Source of the DNA: a virus
Direction: 5' to 3' (one strand)
Virus record (IMG/VR): IMGVR_UViG_3300027749_000455
Location: 1 to 25,436 of that record
DNA: 25,436 bases
The notes below the pieces were generated by a model. It was given only the letters and a program-made list of their open reading frames with translations, did not search any database and was not told the origin of the DNA. The position numbers and the translations under genes were made by a program. Positions 1 to 8,881 of the stretch are shown in pieces; within the stretch, counting starts at the first letter, position 1, and each line of letters starts with the position of its first letter.

Positions 1-1809
1 TTCAAGCGTCTTGCATCCTTGGAAAGTCCTGCACTCTCCGACCACGGACTCTTGGACATCGTAAGCGTGGACGCGGATGCTCTTGATGCGACAAAATCCT
101 GTGATGGTCAAAGCCATCTGAACTTCGTACAAGTTGCGAGTCGGGGTGCTGGTGGTTGAATTGCACGATGTATCTTCCGGGGTTGGAAGCCGCATCTTCG
201 GCCTGTACTGAGGCTTGAAGTTAGCAATCGGACAAAGGTTATCGCACTGATTTGTTTTAGCGCATTCCGACCAATTGGCCCAATCCAACCATCCAGGATA
301 TTGGTCGGGCCGATACTGAACATTGAACGCAGCGGTTCCATCAAGCGCATCGATAAAGATGTCTCCTGAATCAAGTCGCTTGAGTCCAAACGGAATCTCG
401 AAGTTGTAAGCCCTTGTCTGGACCAACCACTCAATCCGGCTTGGTCCATTTGCAACGCTATTGTCATCTTTTTCCGACTTGCTGATTTCCCAGAATTGAA
501 TCGCCCCGTCCGCTCCGCGAGCAAGGACGAAGCATCGGTCACCGTAAGCATTCTCCGACTTCAATACCTGCAACACGTCGAGTCCGGTCCAGATTCCCGC
601 CCAAGCCGGTGGGAACTTTTTTCGCAGCGACGTGATCAGGTCGAAATCAAGGACAAGCAACGCCTTGTGGATGACGCCTTCAGAGTTGTACCTCGGCTGT
701 GCCGTCATCAACAGCCGGTTATCGAACACGACCGCAGAGCTTGCCCAAAGAAGATTGGTCTGATCGTTGTCGGTGATATTAAGAACCTCGTTGCTGATCG
801 GGGTATTTCCCCAATCTTTGAACGACCTTCTTGCGATAATGAACGATCGCACGCCATCAACCGACCGATAGAAAACGTCACCGTTGACCGTTATCGCAGA
901 CCTGGAACCAAGAGCACCATTGGTCAACAAGCTGATTGTTTGGATTGGATAGTTCAGGTTCTTCCAGATATCGCGGTCAACCGGAGCATTGATGCTGAAA
1001 ACGTATCGAGGAGTGAAGATCAGCAGCGGACCTTGGCCGAGAGATGTGTCCGGATTTCCTGGAATGCCCATCGCCGTGATACCGCCAGAATCGGAAGGAA
1101 CAGCAAAGTCTCCACCACTATTCAAGAACGTGTTCTCAGTTTCCTTTAGAACGCTTGCGCGCGTTCCGTCTCCATAAACGATATCGGTTGCACGGAACGA
1201 AAATCCATTCGCAAGAGCGTACCAGATGCGACCGTTTACGTAGGCCATCATCCTCCCGCACTTGATCTCATCGACATTGGCCCTTCGGATCCCAACACCA
1301 TTAAAAATCAACGGATCGCTGACACCATCTTGGATGATGACAAAGTTTTCCGCCTGCACCATCCATCCATCTAGTATATTGGAAGGGTTATAAAGACTTG
1401 AGGATGTGGATATGTTTTGGACGCTGTTCTGGTCGATGTCGTACAGCCAAACTTTGCCACTGATCAACATCAGGATGAACGTCCTGCCGTTGTCTGCGAT
1501 GTACGGGAGAGCGCATTGAAGGATACCCGTCAATCCGCTTGGATTGTAGCACTCCTCCGAATATCCATCAGCCGTGATGTTGGTGATGTCCGCAGTGATC
1601 GTCGCATTGTCTGCGGTGATTGAATCGCAGATGACCATGTCCTTCTGGATGAATCCAGGACGAGGAGAAACAAATCCTTGGCGGAAGCTAGCATTGACCG
1701 CGAACGCGACCTGGTTCCTGTCCACCTCTGACGGCATCACTCCAGAATCAACGCCACCCTCAAAGGTGACGGATCCATCGGTGTACCTTTTCGGTGCGCG
1801 TTCGCTCAT
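1..1809 (-). CDS. Large virion-associated (neck/tail) protein, partial
   Basis: An uninterrupted minus-strand frame runs from an ATG at 1809 to the left edge (603 codons, no stop reached), so the C-terminus is missing. It starts MSERAPKRYTDGSVTFEGGV. Residues 38-53 carry an N-A-S-x-R-x-G-x-x-x-x-R-P-G-F signature that I associate with large phage neck or tail proteins related to packaged-DNA stabilisation proteins. The rest is rich in short beta-type segments and aromatic residues, compatible with a beta-propeller, but no fold is proven. Residues 64-81 hold a repetitive ITAD motif. Cysteines cluster near the visible C-terminal part. The gene lies 3 bp after the stop of the collagen-like fibre gene and is probably co-transcribed with it. 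The frame is certain; the role is inferred. Confidence 0.8.
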   Translation of the reverse strand, partial: MSERAPKRYTDGSVTFEGGVDSGVMPSEVDRNQVAFAVNASFRQGFVSPRPGFIQKDMVICDSITADNATITADITNITADGYSEECYNPSGLTGILQCALPYIADNGRTFILMLISGKVWLYDIDQNSVQNISTSSSLYNPSNILDGWMVQAENFVIIQDGVSDPLIFNGVGIRRANVDEIKCGRMMAYVNGRIWYALANGFSFRATDIVYGDGTRASVLKETENTFLNSGGDFAVPSDSGGITAMGIPGNPDTSLGQGPLLIFTPRYVFSINAPVDRDIWKNLNYPIQTISLLTNGALGSRSAITVNGDVFYRSVDGVRSFIIARRSFKDWGNTPISNEVLNITDNDQTNLLWASSAVVFDNRLLMTAQPRYNSEGVIHKALLVLDFDLITSLRKKFPPAWAGIWTGLDVLQVLKSENAYGDRCFVLARGADGAIQFWEISKSEKDDNSVANGPSRIEWLVQTRAYNFEIPFGLKRLDSGDIFIDALDGTAAFNVQYRPDQYPGWLDWANWSECAKTNQCDNLCPIANFKPQYRPKMRLPTPEDTSCNSTTSTPTRNLYEVQMALTITGFCRIKSIRVHAYDVQESVVGECRTFQGCKTLE

Positions 1810-1812
1810 CGG

Positions 1813-3006
1813 TTAGGCTTGGATGCGGTGCACCGAGAATGAAGAACCAGCGTTCACGGAAAGCAGCGTATTTGCCGCCGTGATTGAAACTTCATAATAA
1901 TCACCAACATTTGACGCTTGATCAATGTATGAAAACGCAATCGGAGCTTCTGTTGCTGCGGGAGTAAAAGCCAAGCTGGTGAAAATAGAGGTTCCGTTTT
2001 TCTTTATCTCAAAAGTTGTAGAAGGGAACGGGCTTGCACTTATGTTCAATACAACATCAATCTTATAATATCCAGCATAAGGAACAACATATCGACCAGT
2101 TGCCGCTACAAATCCAGAAGCTGAATCAAGCGTTGACCAAGTTCCTGATGGAAAGTCTGCAAGACTGAACGGGTTCCTTAGCGTAAGATACGTAAGGAAC
2201 GACAACGCGCTTCCAGTCACTCTACGGGTGAACGTGACGTAATTGAACGTCGCGGTCCCGGAAGAGATGGTGATTGTGCCAGCGCCGGGTGTGATCGTGA
2301 TGTTCGCGCCAGCGGTAAGGCTTGCGACCGTGTATCCAGAACCATTTCCAATCTGAATCTGTCCATTGGTCGGAACAGTTGCGACACCGGTTCCTCCTTT
2401 TGCGACCGTCAAGATACCGCCGATATCTGCAACCGGAATGGTAGCAGAAGTAGCAATTGCTCCAGACCCTGAGCTTCCAAGGGTTTTTACATATCCAGCA
2501 GAAAGAGAGTTAAGGGTGGTCGCGCTAGGAATCGAAGCATCAGGAACACGAATGATGTACGTTCCAGCCGAAGAAGCTCCACCGGCCAGTCCAGGAGTTC
2601 CTTGAGGTCCAATTGCTCCAGCGAGGCTGATGAGCGAACCAATAGGAATAACCGTGGTCGGAATCGCGTTCGGGATGCTCAACAATCCGGAGGCTGGATT
2701 CTGAAGGGTCAATCGAAGTCCATCAACTGACGTTATCTGCATGTATCCAAGTCCTTGGACAGACACAAAGAACTGACCGGCAACCGATTCGGGAAGAAAA
2801 TCGGTTGAGTTGACGTACGCGAAAACACTAGCACCAAGAGCGGGAGTGACAAACGATGCCGTGGTCGTACAAAACGAATTGATTCCGTTCGTGCCATTCG
2901 TGCCGGAAGTACCGGTCGCGCCCTGAGGTCCAGGGATGTTGACGACAATCGGAGTCGTGTCGCAAGGGGTGCAACAACCGGATGAAGAAACAAGTTGCGA
3001 CGACAT
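1813..3006 (-). CDS. Collagen-like tail fibre with C1q-like head
   Basis: This protein has 397 residues from the chosen ATG at 3006, which has AAAGGA a few bases upstream; an in-frame ATG eight codons earlier lacks such support. Order of parts: a CCTPC cysteine cluster (11-15); six Gly-X-Y triplets (26-43); a beta-rich block (about 50-105); five more Gly-X-Y triplets (130-144); a Gly/Thr/Ser-rich stalk with GGTG and NGQIQIGNG motifs; and a C-terminal ~140-residue domain resembling C1q/TNF-like jelly rolls (GRYVVPYAGYYKIDVVLNI and the later YYEVSI strand). Such proteins form trimeric fibres or receptor-binding tips on virions. The gene faces away from the terminase gene and is followed after 3 bp by the large virion protein. 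The host receptor is unknown. Confidence 0.85.
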   Translation of the reverse strand: MSSQLVSSSGCCTPCDTTPIVVNIPGPQGATGTSGTNGTNGINSFCTTTASFVTPALGASVFAYVNSTDFLPESVAGQFFVSVQGLGYMQITSVDGLRLTLQNPASGLLSIPNAIPTTVIPIGSLISLAGAIGPQGTPGLAGGASSAGTYIIRVPDASIPSATTLNSLSAGYVKTLGSSGSGAIATSATIPVADIGGILTVAKGGTGVATVPTNGQIQIGNGSGYTVASLTAGANITITPGAGTITISSGTATFNYVTFTRRVTGSALSFLTYLTLRNPFSLADFPSGTWSTLDSASGFVAATGRYVVPYAGYYKIDVVLNISASPFPSTTFEIKKNGTSIFTSLAFTPAATEAPIAFSYIDQASNVGDYYEVSITAANTLLSVNAGSSFSVHRIQA

Positions 3007-3060
3007 AATTTTCCTTTCGCAGAACCTCAATCGCAGCGAGAACTATTGCAAGGCCAAACT

Positions 3061-4746
3061 ATGTCTGAACCAGTGTCTGAGCATCCATTGATCAATCACA
3101 AGTACGGGATTCGTTCTCCAATCAAGATTCCAGATCTTGAACTAGAACTGTACGCATTTCGCAATCGTCTTCAGCCAAATGAAGGCGGACTTGGAACATT
3201 CAACCATTTCGTCAACGTCAGCAAAATGGTGTGGCCGAAGATGAGTTGGAATCCTTGGCTAGAAGCTCAGGTGGAAAGCCTTTGCGAACATGATTACGTT
3301 GGATGGGCAGGATGCGGAGCAAGCGGAAAGACCTTTGGCGCAACGCTTTTCGCAACTGTCTGGTGGCTTGCTAATCCATCGAAGACAACCGTTGTGCTAA
3401 CTTCCACCACGGCGAAGATGATTCGGAAGCGTATGTGGGCCAATCTTCAGGAATTGGTCCGCAAGTCGCGAGGGTTCCCCGGCAACATGGTTGATTCCAA
3501 GATGTCTTTGCAGGCAATCAAAGGCGATGATCGACACTCGATATCCGCGATTGCTGTCGCTGAAGGAAACACGTCCAAGGCGGTGGCCAACATCCAGGGC
3601 ATCCATGCAGAGCGGGTGATGGTCATCATCGACGAAGCTACGGACACTCCCGAAGCAGCTTTCGAGGCTTGTACCAACCTGAGCAAAGGCTGTCGCGAGT
3701 TCAAGATGCTCGTCATCGGAAACCCTGCGTCAAAGTACGACCCTCATGGACGGTTCTGCACGCCGGCAAAGGGATGGCGCAGCGTCACCATCGAGGACCA
3801 GCATTGGCTGACAGAACGCGGTATGTGCCGACGGTTTGACGGCATGAAGTCTCCAAACATCAGCGAGGGACGCACGAAGTATCCCTATCTGATCACGCAC
3901 GACCAAGTTCTGTCGGCCATGCGCCATGAGGGCGAGCAGTCTCCTACGTTCTGGAAGTACACACGCGGGTTCTGGTCGCCGGACGGAATGGTGAAGACAG
4001 TTCTGTCGGAATCAATCATCGAGACGTACACACCTACAAGAAAATTGGTGTTTACTACCAACGTCCAAGTTGTCGCCAGCTTGGACCCCGGTTTTGGTGG
4101 TGATCGATGCGTTCTTCGTTTTGCAAAAGTTGGCACCGCTAACGATAAAGTAAGCATTCTTTTTGGAGACGTGATCCACATTTCTCCAAATGCACAGCTA
4201 ACCGAGCCGGTCCATTACCAGATTGCCAACCGGGTAAAGGAAGAATGTTCTCAGCGAGGAGTCCCACCGGACAAGTTTGCTCTGGATTCAAGCGGCGAAG
4301 GAGGTGGATTGGCCGACATCCTGACCCGAGAATGGGGCGTTGTTCATCGAGTCGAGTTCGGCGGATCCGCTTCGACCATCCCGGTCAGCGATGAGGATTC
4401 AAGGCCATGTAACGAAGCATACGACCGAAAAGTGACAGAGTTGTGGTTCTCGATGCGTAAATGGGTTGTCGAAGAACGTGTAGGAGGGATGGACATGGAG
4501 ACGCTTCAAGAGTTCTGCGCTCGTATGTTTGACGATTCCAAGCGCAAGATATCGGTAGAAACCAAGACTGTGATGAAGCAACGCACCGGAAAATCTCCTG
4601 ACTTGGCGGATGCTGCTGTTGTCTTGCTTGATTTGGTTCGTAAAACCGCTGTCCTTGAACCCAGAGCAACTAAAGTTGACAAAGTTTGGGAAAAGCTGGT
4701 CCGTGAAGCAGATTCAATCTATCACGACGAACAAATCGAAGGATGA
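3061..4746 (+). CDS. terL: Terminase large subunit (ATPase and nuclease)
   Basis: This is the packaging motor that pumps and cuts phage DNA at the portal. It has 561 residues from the ATG at 3061, chosen because AAGG lies about 9 bases upstream; the frame is open to 2995. The ATPase domain shows Walker A GCGASGKT (84-91), Walker B VMVIIDEA (186-193, D191/E192) and a coupling-motif-like LVIGNP (217-222). The RNase H-like nuclease follows with D342 (SLDPGFGG), D409 (FALDSSGEG) and the C-terminal SPDLADA (D514, D517). The length is normal for TerL and no catalytic residue is missing. The gene opens the plus-strand late operon and overlaps the next gene by ATGA. The TerS-like gene is not adjacent; it lies on the other strand at 18647-19111. 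Confidence 0.97.
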   Translation: MSEPVSEHPLINHKYGIRSPIKIPDLELELYAFRNRLQPNEGGLGTFNHFVNVSKMVWPKMSWNPWLEAQVESLCEHDYVGWAGCGASGKTFGATLFATVWWLANPSKTTVVLTSTTAKMIRKRMWANLQELVRKSRGFPGNMVDSKMSLQAIKGDDRHSISAIAVAEGNTSKAVANIQGIHAERVMVIIDEATDTPEAAFEACTNLSKGCREFKMLVIGNPASKYDPHGRFCTPAKGWRSVTIEDQHWLTERGMCRRFDGMKSPNISEGRTKYPYLITHDQVLSAMRHEGEQSPTFWKYTRGFWSPDGMVKTVLSESIIETYTPTRKLVFTTNVQVVASLDPGFGGDRCVLRFAKVGTANDKVSILFGDVIHISPNAQLTEPVHYQIANRVKEECSQRGVPPDKFALDSSGEGGGLADILTREWGVVHRVEFGGSASTIPVSDEDSRPCNEAYDRKVTELWFSMRKWVVEERVGGMDMETLQEFCARMFDDSKRKISVETKTVMKQRTGKSPDLADAAVVLLDLVRKTAVLEPRATKVDKVWEKLVREADSIYHDEQIEG

Positions 4747-5372
4747 ACAAAAGAACTGGATACAAAATCTTGAACGAACACATGGTCATCCCAGGTGGAT
4801 GGCATTATCGGGTTCCAGAGACAGGTATCGAGATTGCTGGCGGTTCATGGCCACAACTCCATGAGTTCATCAAAAATCATTACAATGCGAATGCAATCCA
4901 GATACCGGGAAACCTTGATGACCTGATTGTTGAATATGCGTGCAGAAATGGGGCTGATTGCACGTATGACGAGGTCGAGCTATCCAAGCCGGCTGGACGC
5001 AAATCATTGGAGATTGGTGACGTTATCCGTTTCAGCATGAGCCTGCTGCATGGATTGACCGTTGGTGGAGGAAAAGTGGGCCAAGAAGAAGCTAATCGTC
5101 GCGCCAACATCTGCGCTGGATGTCGATTCAATAGAAAGCCGCTTGGATGCACAGGATGTAATGCGCGAGTATTGAAAGATGCTGTCAAAACATTTTCTCA
5201 ACACGGAAGCACCCCTGTTGACGAACAGCTACAAAGTTGTGAGTTTTGCGGCTGTTTCATAAGGAGCCTGGTATGGTTTCCTATTGAAACACTCTATAAA
5301 TTTGCAGACAGTACAGAGAACGAAAACCTTCCGAATCACTGCTGGAAAAAACGACCATGTACGGCAACCTAG
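4743..5372 (+). CDS. Cys-rich putative zinc-binding protein between TerL and portal
   Basis: The protein has 209 residues and starts inside the terL stop (ATGA). I do not recognise a named family. The N-terminal ~100 residues look globular, with the motif PGGWHYRVPETG. The C-terminal half carries a C-x2-C pair (NICAGCRFN), another C-x2-C (GCTGC), then CEFCGC and a final HCW. This is enough Cys/His for one or two structural zinc sites, like treble-clef or ribbon domains. Its 3' end overlaps the portal start by 16 bp, so translation is probably coupled. A role in packaging or portal assembly is suggested only by position. Rubredoxin-like iron binding is an alternative. Confidence 0.85.
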   Translation: MNKRTGYKILNEHMVIPGGWHYRVPETGIEIAGGSWPQLHEFIKNHYNANAIQIPGNLDDLIVEYACRNGADCTYDEVELSKPAGRKSLEIGDVIRFSMSLLHGLTVGGGKVGQEEANRRANICAGCRFNRKPLGCTGCNARVLKDAVKTFSQHGSTPVDEQLQSCEFCGCFIRSLVWFPIETLYKFADSTENENLPNHCWKKRPCTAT

Positions 5373-7600
5373 TCCAACTACCGCTCGAAACCATCGATGA
5401 AGACGGCAAGGCTCCTGAGACGCGCATTGCTGATGCGGCATCTGCTCGCGAGATCTTCCAGAAGCTGATCATGGCAGATCAGTTGCGTAATGCCACGCGC
5501 TCCAAGTTGCGCGGACTTGTCGATGGAAATCCGCCATACAATCCAGCGGAGCTTCGTCGAAACAACCAAGCATTCCGCACCAACGTGAACTTCCGCGAGT
5601 CTGAAGCGTTTCTATCGCTCGCGATGGCTTCATTCTATGACGTGTTCGCCGAGGTTCCGACCTATGCCAATATCCGCACTGGTTACGGAAACGACATGGA
5701 TAAGCGGGAGGATTGGTCGAAAATCATCACTGAAGAGTTTGATCGACTCCAGAAGCTGGACAAGGATTTTGATTACATCATGCAGTTGTCGCAGCGAGAA
5801 ATGGTTCTTGTTGGAGATGGCCCATTGATTTTTGAGGATGCAACCGATTGGCGATGCAAAGCCATCATGGCGAATGATTTGCTTGTTCCTGATGGAACCA
5901 AGTCCAATGTCAGCGATTGGAAAGTTGCGCTTGTCCGTACCCGGATGGGTGTAGATGACTTGTTTGAAAAGATTCAAGACGAGAAATCCGCAAAAGCCAC
6001 CGGATGGAACGTAGATTATGTACGTCAGCGTATCCGTGCGGCAATGCCTGAACCGTATCGCTCTGGTGTGCAGTACGATTGGGAGTTTTTCCAACGTCAG
6101 CTTCGTTCAAACGATATCACGTTTTCTGCGCGGTCCGAGGTGGTGTTGATGTGCCACGTCTTCTACAAAGAATTCGATGGCAAGATCAGTCACGCTATCA
6201 TCGATGAGCGGGACAGCCAGGGGTTCATGTATCGGAAGCTGCGTCGATTCAGCCGATGGGAACAGGTCATACATCCGATGTACTACGACCGTGGCGATGG
6301 CGAGCATCATGGAGTCAAAGGTCTTGGAATCAAGATGTTGCAGGCGATGGAGTTGAAGAACCGACTCCGTTGCGCGATGGTTGATGCCGCATTCGCGCGC
6401 ACCCAGATCCTGTTCCGACCGCTCAACGCCAACGCCCTTAGCAAGACGAGCGTGGTGCAGCAGGGTCCGTACGCAATTCTTCCTCCTGATTACGAAGTCA
6501 TCCAGCAGAACATCGCCGGCGTCCTAGACGCTCCCATGGCGGTCAACGCGGAACTTGAGAACGTGCTCCAAGGGAACCTGTCACAGTACAGGCAATCGCT
6601 CTCCAAGCCCCAAGGAAACCCCAAGACGGCGTTCGAGGTGAACGTGATGGTGTCGCAGCAGTCTGCGATTGGTAAGACCCAGTTGAGCCGGTACTACAAC
6701 CAACTCGATTCGTTCTTTGAGGAGCGATACAACCGCGCTTCAAATCCAAACCTGAACCCAATCACGAAGTCTGACAAGGACGCCATCGAGTTCCAGCGTC
6801 GATGCAAAGAGCGTGGTGTTCCTGTGCAGGCCATGATGGATATTGATTTCGTTGAGGCTACTCGGACGGTTGGCCAAGGTTCTCAGTTTGCGAAGCAGCA
6901 ATTGCTTGGTTCATTGCTCAGTCTTTCTGGTGCTCTTCCCGAAGGCGGCAAGATCAATCTGCTCAAGGACTACATCGCGGCGCAGGTTGGTCAGCAGATG
7001 GTGGATAGGTATCTGCCAACTCAAATTCAATCGTCGCGCATCCAGGACCAAGCCGCTCTTGCCGTTCTCGAACATGCGTCCATCCACCAGAGCAATATGC
7101 CGATTGTCACCGACACGCAGGACCACGTGATCCACATCGACACGCACATGGCTGCGGCAAACCAAGCTGCTTCATCGCTCCAGAGCGGTGGCAATCCACA
7201 GGAAATCATGTTGTTCATGCAGGGTATCGGGCAACACGTACAAGACCATTTGCAGCGTCTTTCCACTGACCCCGCTCGCCGGCAACAGGTTGATGGATAC
7301 GCGCAGCACCTTCAGGAGCTTGGAAAGACAATCGAGCAGCTTGGTCAGATGCTCCAGCAGCAACAACAGGGTCAAGCGCAGATGCAGCAGGCGCAGGCCA
7401 TCCAGCAGGGTACTGACCCTCGTACCGCTGTGATGAACGCCGATATCCAAGCAAAAATTGCTCGCCAGAATGCGGAGACGATGGCCAACATCCAACGACA
7501 GAACGCAAAGACGAGCGCAGATTTGTCCCGTAGGAATGCGAAGACGACTGCGGACATACAGCGAGCGAACGCAACTGCCGAGTCTGACTTGGCGCGGTGA
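5357..7600 (+). CDS. Portal protein (podovirus-like, long form)
   Basis: The protein has 747 residues. It would form the dodecameric portal ring at the unique capsid vertex, where TerL docks and the tail attaches. The length matches long portals of P22-like and related podoviruses. Seen in the sequence: an N-terminal helical part; a mixed core with MVLVGDGPLIFEDATDW and a dense YYDRGDGEHHGVKGLG stretch; a helical segment around residues 380-480; and a Gln-rich C-terminal barrel-like region. The last ~54 residues are 11-residue repeats with A-D/N-I/L-x-R-x-N-A phasing, a probable extended coiled coil. The weak ribosome site GGAAAAAACGACC precedes the ATG. Identification rests on length, helical pattern, Gln-rich C-terminus and position between terL and the scaffold-like gene. 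Confidence 0.88.
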   Translation: MYGNLVQLPLETIDEDGKAPETRIADAASAREIFQKLIMADQLRNATRSKLRGLVDGNPPYNPAELRRNNQAFRTNVNFRESEAFLSLAMASFYDVFAEVPTYANIRTGYGNDMDKREDWSKIITEEFDRLQKLDKDFDYIMQLSQREMVLVGDGPLIFEDATDWRCKAIMANDLLVPDGTKSNVSDWKVALVRTRMGVDDLFEKIQDEKSAKATGWNVDYVRQRIRAAMPEPYRSGVQYDWEFFQRQLRSNDITFSARSEVVLMCHVFYKEFDGKISHAIIDERDSQGFMYRKLRRFSRWEQVIHPMYYDRGDGEHHGVKGLGIKMLQAMELKNRLRCAMVDAAFARTQILFRPLNANALSKTSVVQQGPYAILPPDYEVIQQNIAGVLDAPMAVNAELENVLQGNLSQYRQSLSKPQGNPKTAFEVNVMVSQQSAIGKTQLSRYYNQLDSFFEERYNRASNPNLNPITKSDKDAIEFQRRCKERGVPVQAMMDIDFVEATRTVGQGSQFAKQQLLGSLLSLSGALPEGGKINLLKDYIAAQVGQQMVDRYLPTQIQSSRIQDQAALAVLEHASIHQSNMPIVTDTQDHVIHIDTHMAAANQAASSLQSGGNPQEIMLFMQGIGQHVQDHLQRLSTDPARRQQVDGYAQHLQELGKTIEQLGQMLQQQQQGQAQMQQAQAIQQGTDPRTAVMNADIQAKIARQNAETMANIQRQNAKTSADLSRRNAKTTADIQRANATAESDLAR

Positions 7601-7602
7601 TA

Positions 7603-8334
7603 ATGAAAAACATACATTTCGTACACGGCCTTCACGACGACGGATTCCACATCTGCGAACGGATTGCAATCGCTTCAGCTTGGGTAAACAACCCGGACTG
7701 GAGCGTTTTTCTTTGGACTCCTAATGAACCAACCGGCGAACAATGGGAAAAGCTCAAGGCCAAGGTTCCGGTCCGCGTGATGCTGATCGACAACCCGATA
7801 CATTGGAACGGCAACAACATACCAAAGCATCAGCATCGAGCCGACCTGATCCGCCACACCGTCCTGTACACGATGGGCGGAGTCTATGCTGACACCGACA
7901 CCATCACGGTCGCTCCGTTTCCAAAAGATTGGCTTGATCACGACACGGTCATCGGTCGCGAGTTCTGCGGTTCGGACCCGACCATCGGCCTGTGCAATGC
8001 GGTCATGTTCTCCAAGATGCACAGCCGGTTCCAATGGAAGTGGCTCCAGAAATGGCAGGAGTTCGACGGGAGCGGCTGGAACGAGATCTCGGTCCAGTAC
8101 CCGATGAAGTTGCATCAAGAAAATCCCGGACTAGCCAAGGTTGTTGACTTCGAGATGTTGGGGTTCATCCACTGTGAATCAAATAAGTATTGGCATGGAA
8201 TCCATTCTCTTTCTGGATGTTCAATCGCCCACTTGTGGCGGACCTATCACGACCAGACGATGCGCTCGTTGACAGAAGAGAAGATTTTGAAACGCGAAAA
8301 CACTTACTGCGAGTATGCTTCAAAATACCTTTGA
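7603..8334 (+). CDS. GT32-like glycosyltransferase with DXD motif
   Basis: The protein has 243 residues from the ATG at 7603. A GTG at 7597 that overlaps the portal stop as GTGA is an equally possible start. It resembles the Gly_transf_sug/GT32 type of retaining glycosyltransferase, which transfers a sugar from a nucleotide donor. The block HRADLIRHTVLYTMGGVYAD is followed by the metal-binding DTD (residues 97-99), both hallmarks of this family. A late aromatic segment, SIAHLWRTYHDQTM, resembles the family's C-terminal histidine region. The protein is cytoplasmic by appearance, with no signal or membrane segment. It is the first gene of a cassette of sugar and methyl transferases inside the head operon. 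Donor and acceptor are unknown. Confidence 0.9.
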   Translation: MKNIHFVHGLHDDGFHICERIAIASAWVNNPDWSVFLWTPNEPTGEQWEKLKAKVPVRVMLIDNPIHWNGNNIPKHQHRADLIRHTVLYTMGGVYADTDTITVAPFPKDWLDHDTVIGREFCGSDPTIGLCNAVMFSKMHSRFQWKWLQKWQEFDGSGWNEISVQYPMKLHQENPGLAKVVDFEMLGFIHCESNKYWHGIHSLSGCSIAHLWRTYHDQTMRSLTEEKILKRENTYCEYASKYL

Positions 8335-8881
8335 CCGTATCTATCGGAACGATGAGTGGAACGGAGGCTCTGGACCCGGATCTCATGCACAAAACACAGC
8401 CAAGTACGTCGAGTTCCTGAACTCGTTCATCCGCGAGAACTCAATCAAGTCTATATTAGATGTTGGATGTGGAGATTGGCAGTTGATGTCTATGGTTGAT
8501 CTGTCCGGTATCCGATACAAAGGGATTGATGTCAGTCAAGTCGCCGTTGATATTGCTAAGACTCGCGCCCCGATTGGAACAGATATCAACGTTGGGGACA
8601 TCGGCGACATCCGAGAATCTTTTGATCTGGTCCATATCAAAGACGTGTTGCAACATCTTGAGTTTTCGAGGTGCAGAAAGATTCTGGACACGATTTCTTC
8701 CCGGCATAAATCCGCGCTTGTCGTCAACGAGTATCCAGGAAACACAAACGACATCCAAGATGGTGGTTACAGGCCGTTGAGTATCGCCTCTGACCCTCTT
8801 TGTTGGCCGAGATCAACAATGATCAGCGTGTTCAATGAGCCTGCGTTTAGAAAATCAGTAACATATATCTATCCATTATGA
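8315..8881 (+). CDS. Class I SAM-dependent methyltransferase
   Basis: The protein has 188 residues and overlaps the end of the glycosyltransferase gene by 20 bp. Motif I is clear (ILDVGCGDW, residues 47-55), with an acidic residue at the end of strand 2 (GIDVSQ, D72) and a motif IV-like FDLVHIKDVLQHLE. This is the Rossmann-like SAM-binding fold of small-molecule or sugar methyltransferases; nothing marks it as a DNA methyltransferase (no DPPY or PC motif). The C-terminus is short (CWPRSTMISVFNEPAF, then YIYPL). Given its neighbours, methylation of a glycan or sugar precursor is the best guess, but the substrate is not shown by the sequence. Confidence 0.9.
   Translation: MLQNTFDRIYRNDEWNGGSGPGSHAQNTAKYVEFLNSFIRENSIKSILDVGCGDWQLMSMVDLSGIRYKGIDVSQVAVDIAKTRAPIGTDINVGDIGDIRESFDLVHIKDVLQHLEFSRCRKILDTISSRHKSALVVNEYPGNTNDIQDGGYRPLSIASDPLCWPRSTMISVFNEPAFRKSVTYIYPL

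Noticed and set aside
496-1149. Plus-strand 217-residue open frame
   Set aside because: It runs antisense to the uninterrupted 603-codon minus-strand frame, which has a virion-protein pattern; the plus frame has a basic, non-protein-like composition.
2995-3060. N-terminal extension of TerL
   Set aside because: The extra 22 residues would overlap the divergent fibre gene's start and ribosome site; the ATG at 3061 has AAGG at a usable distance.
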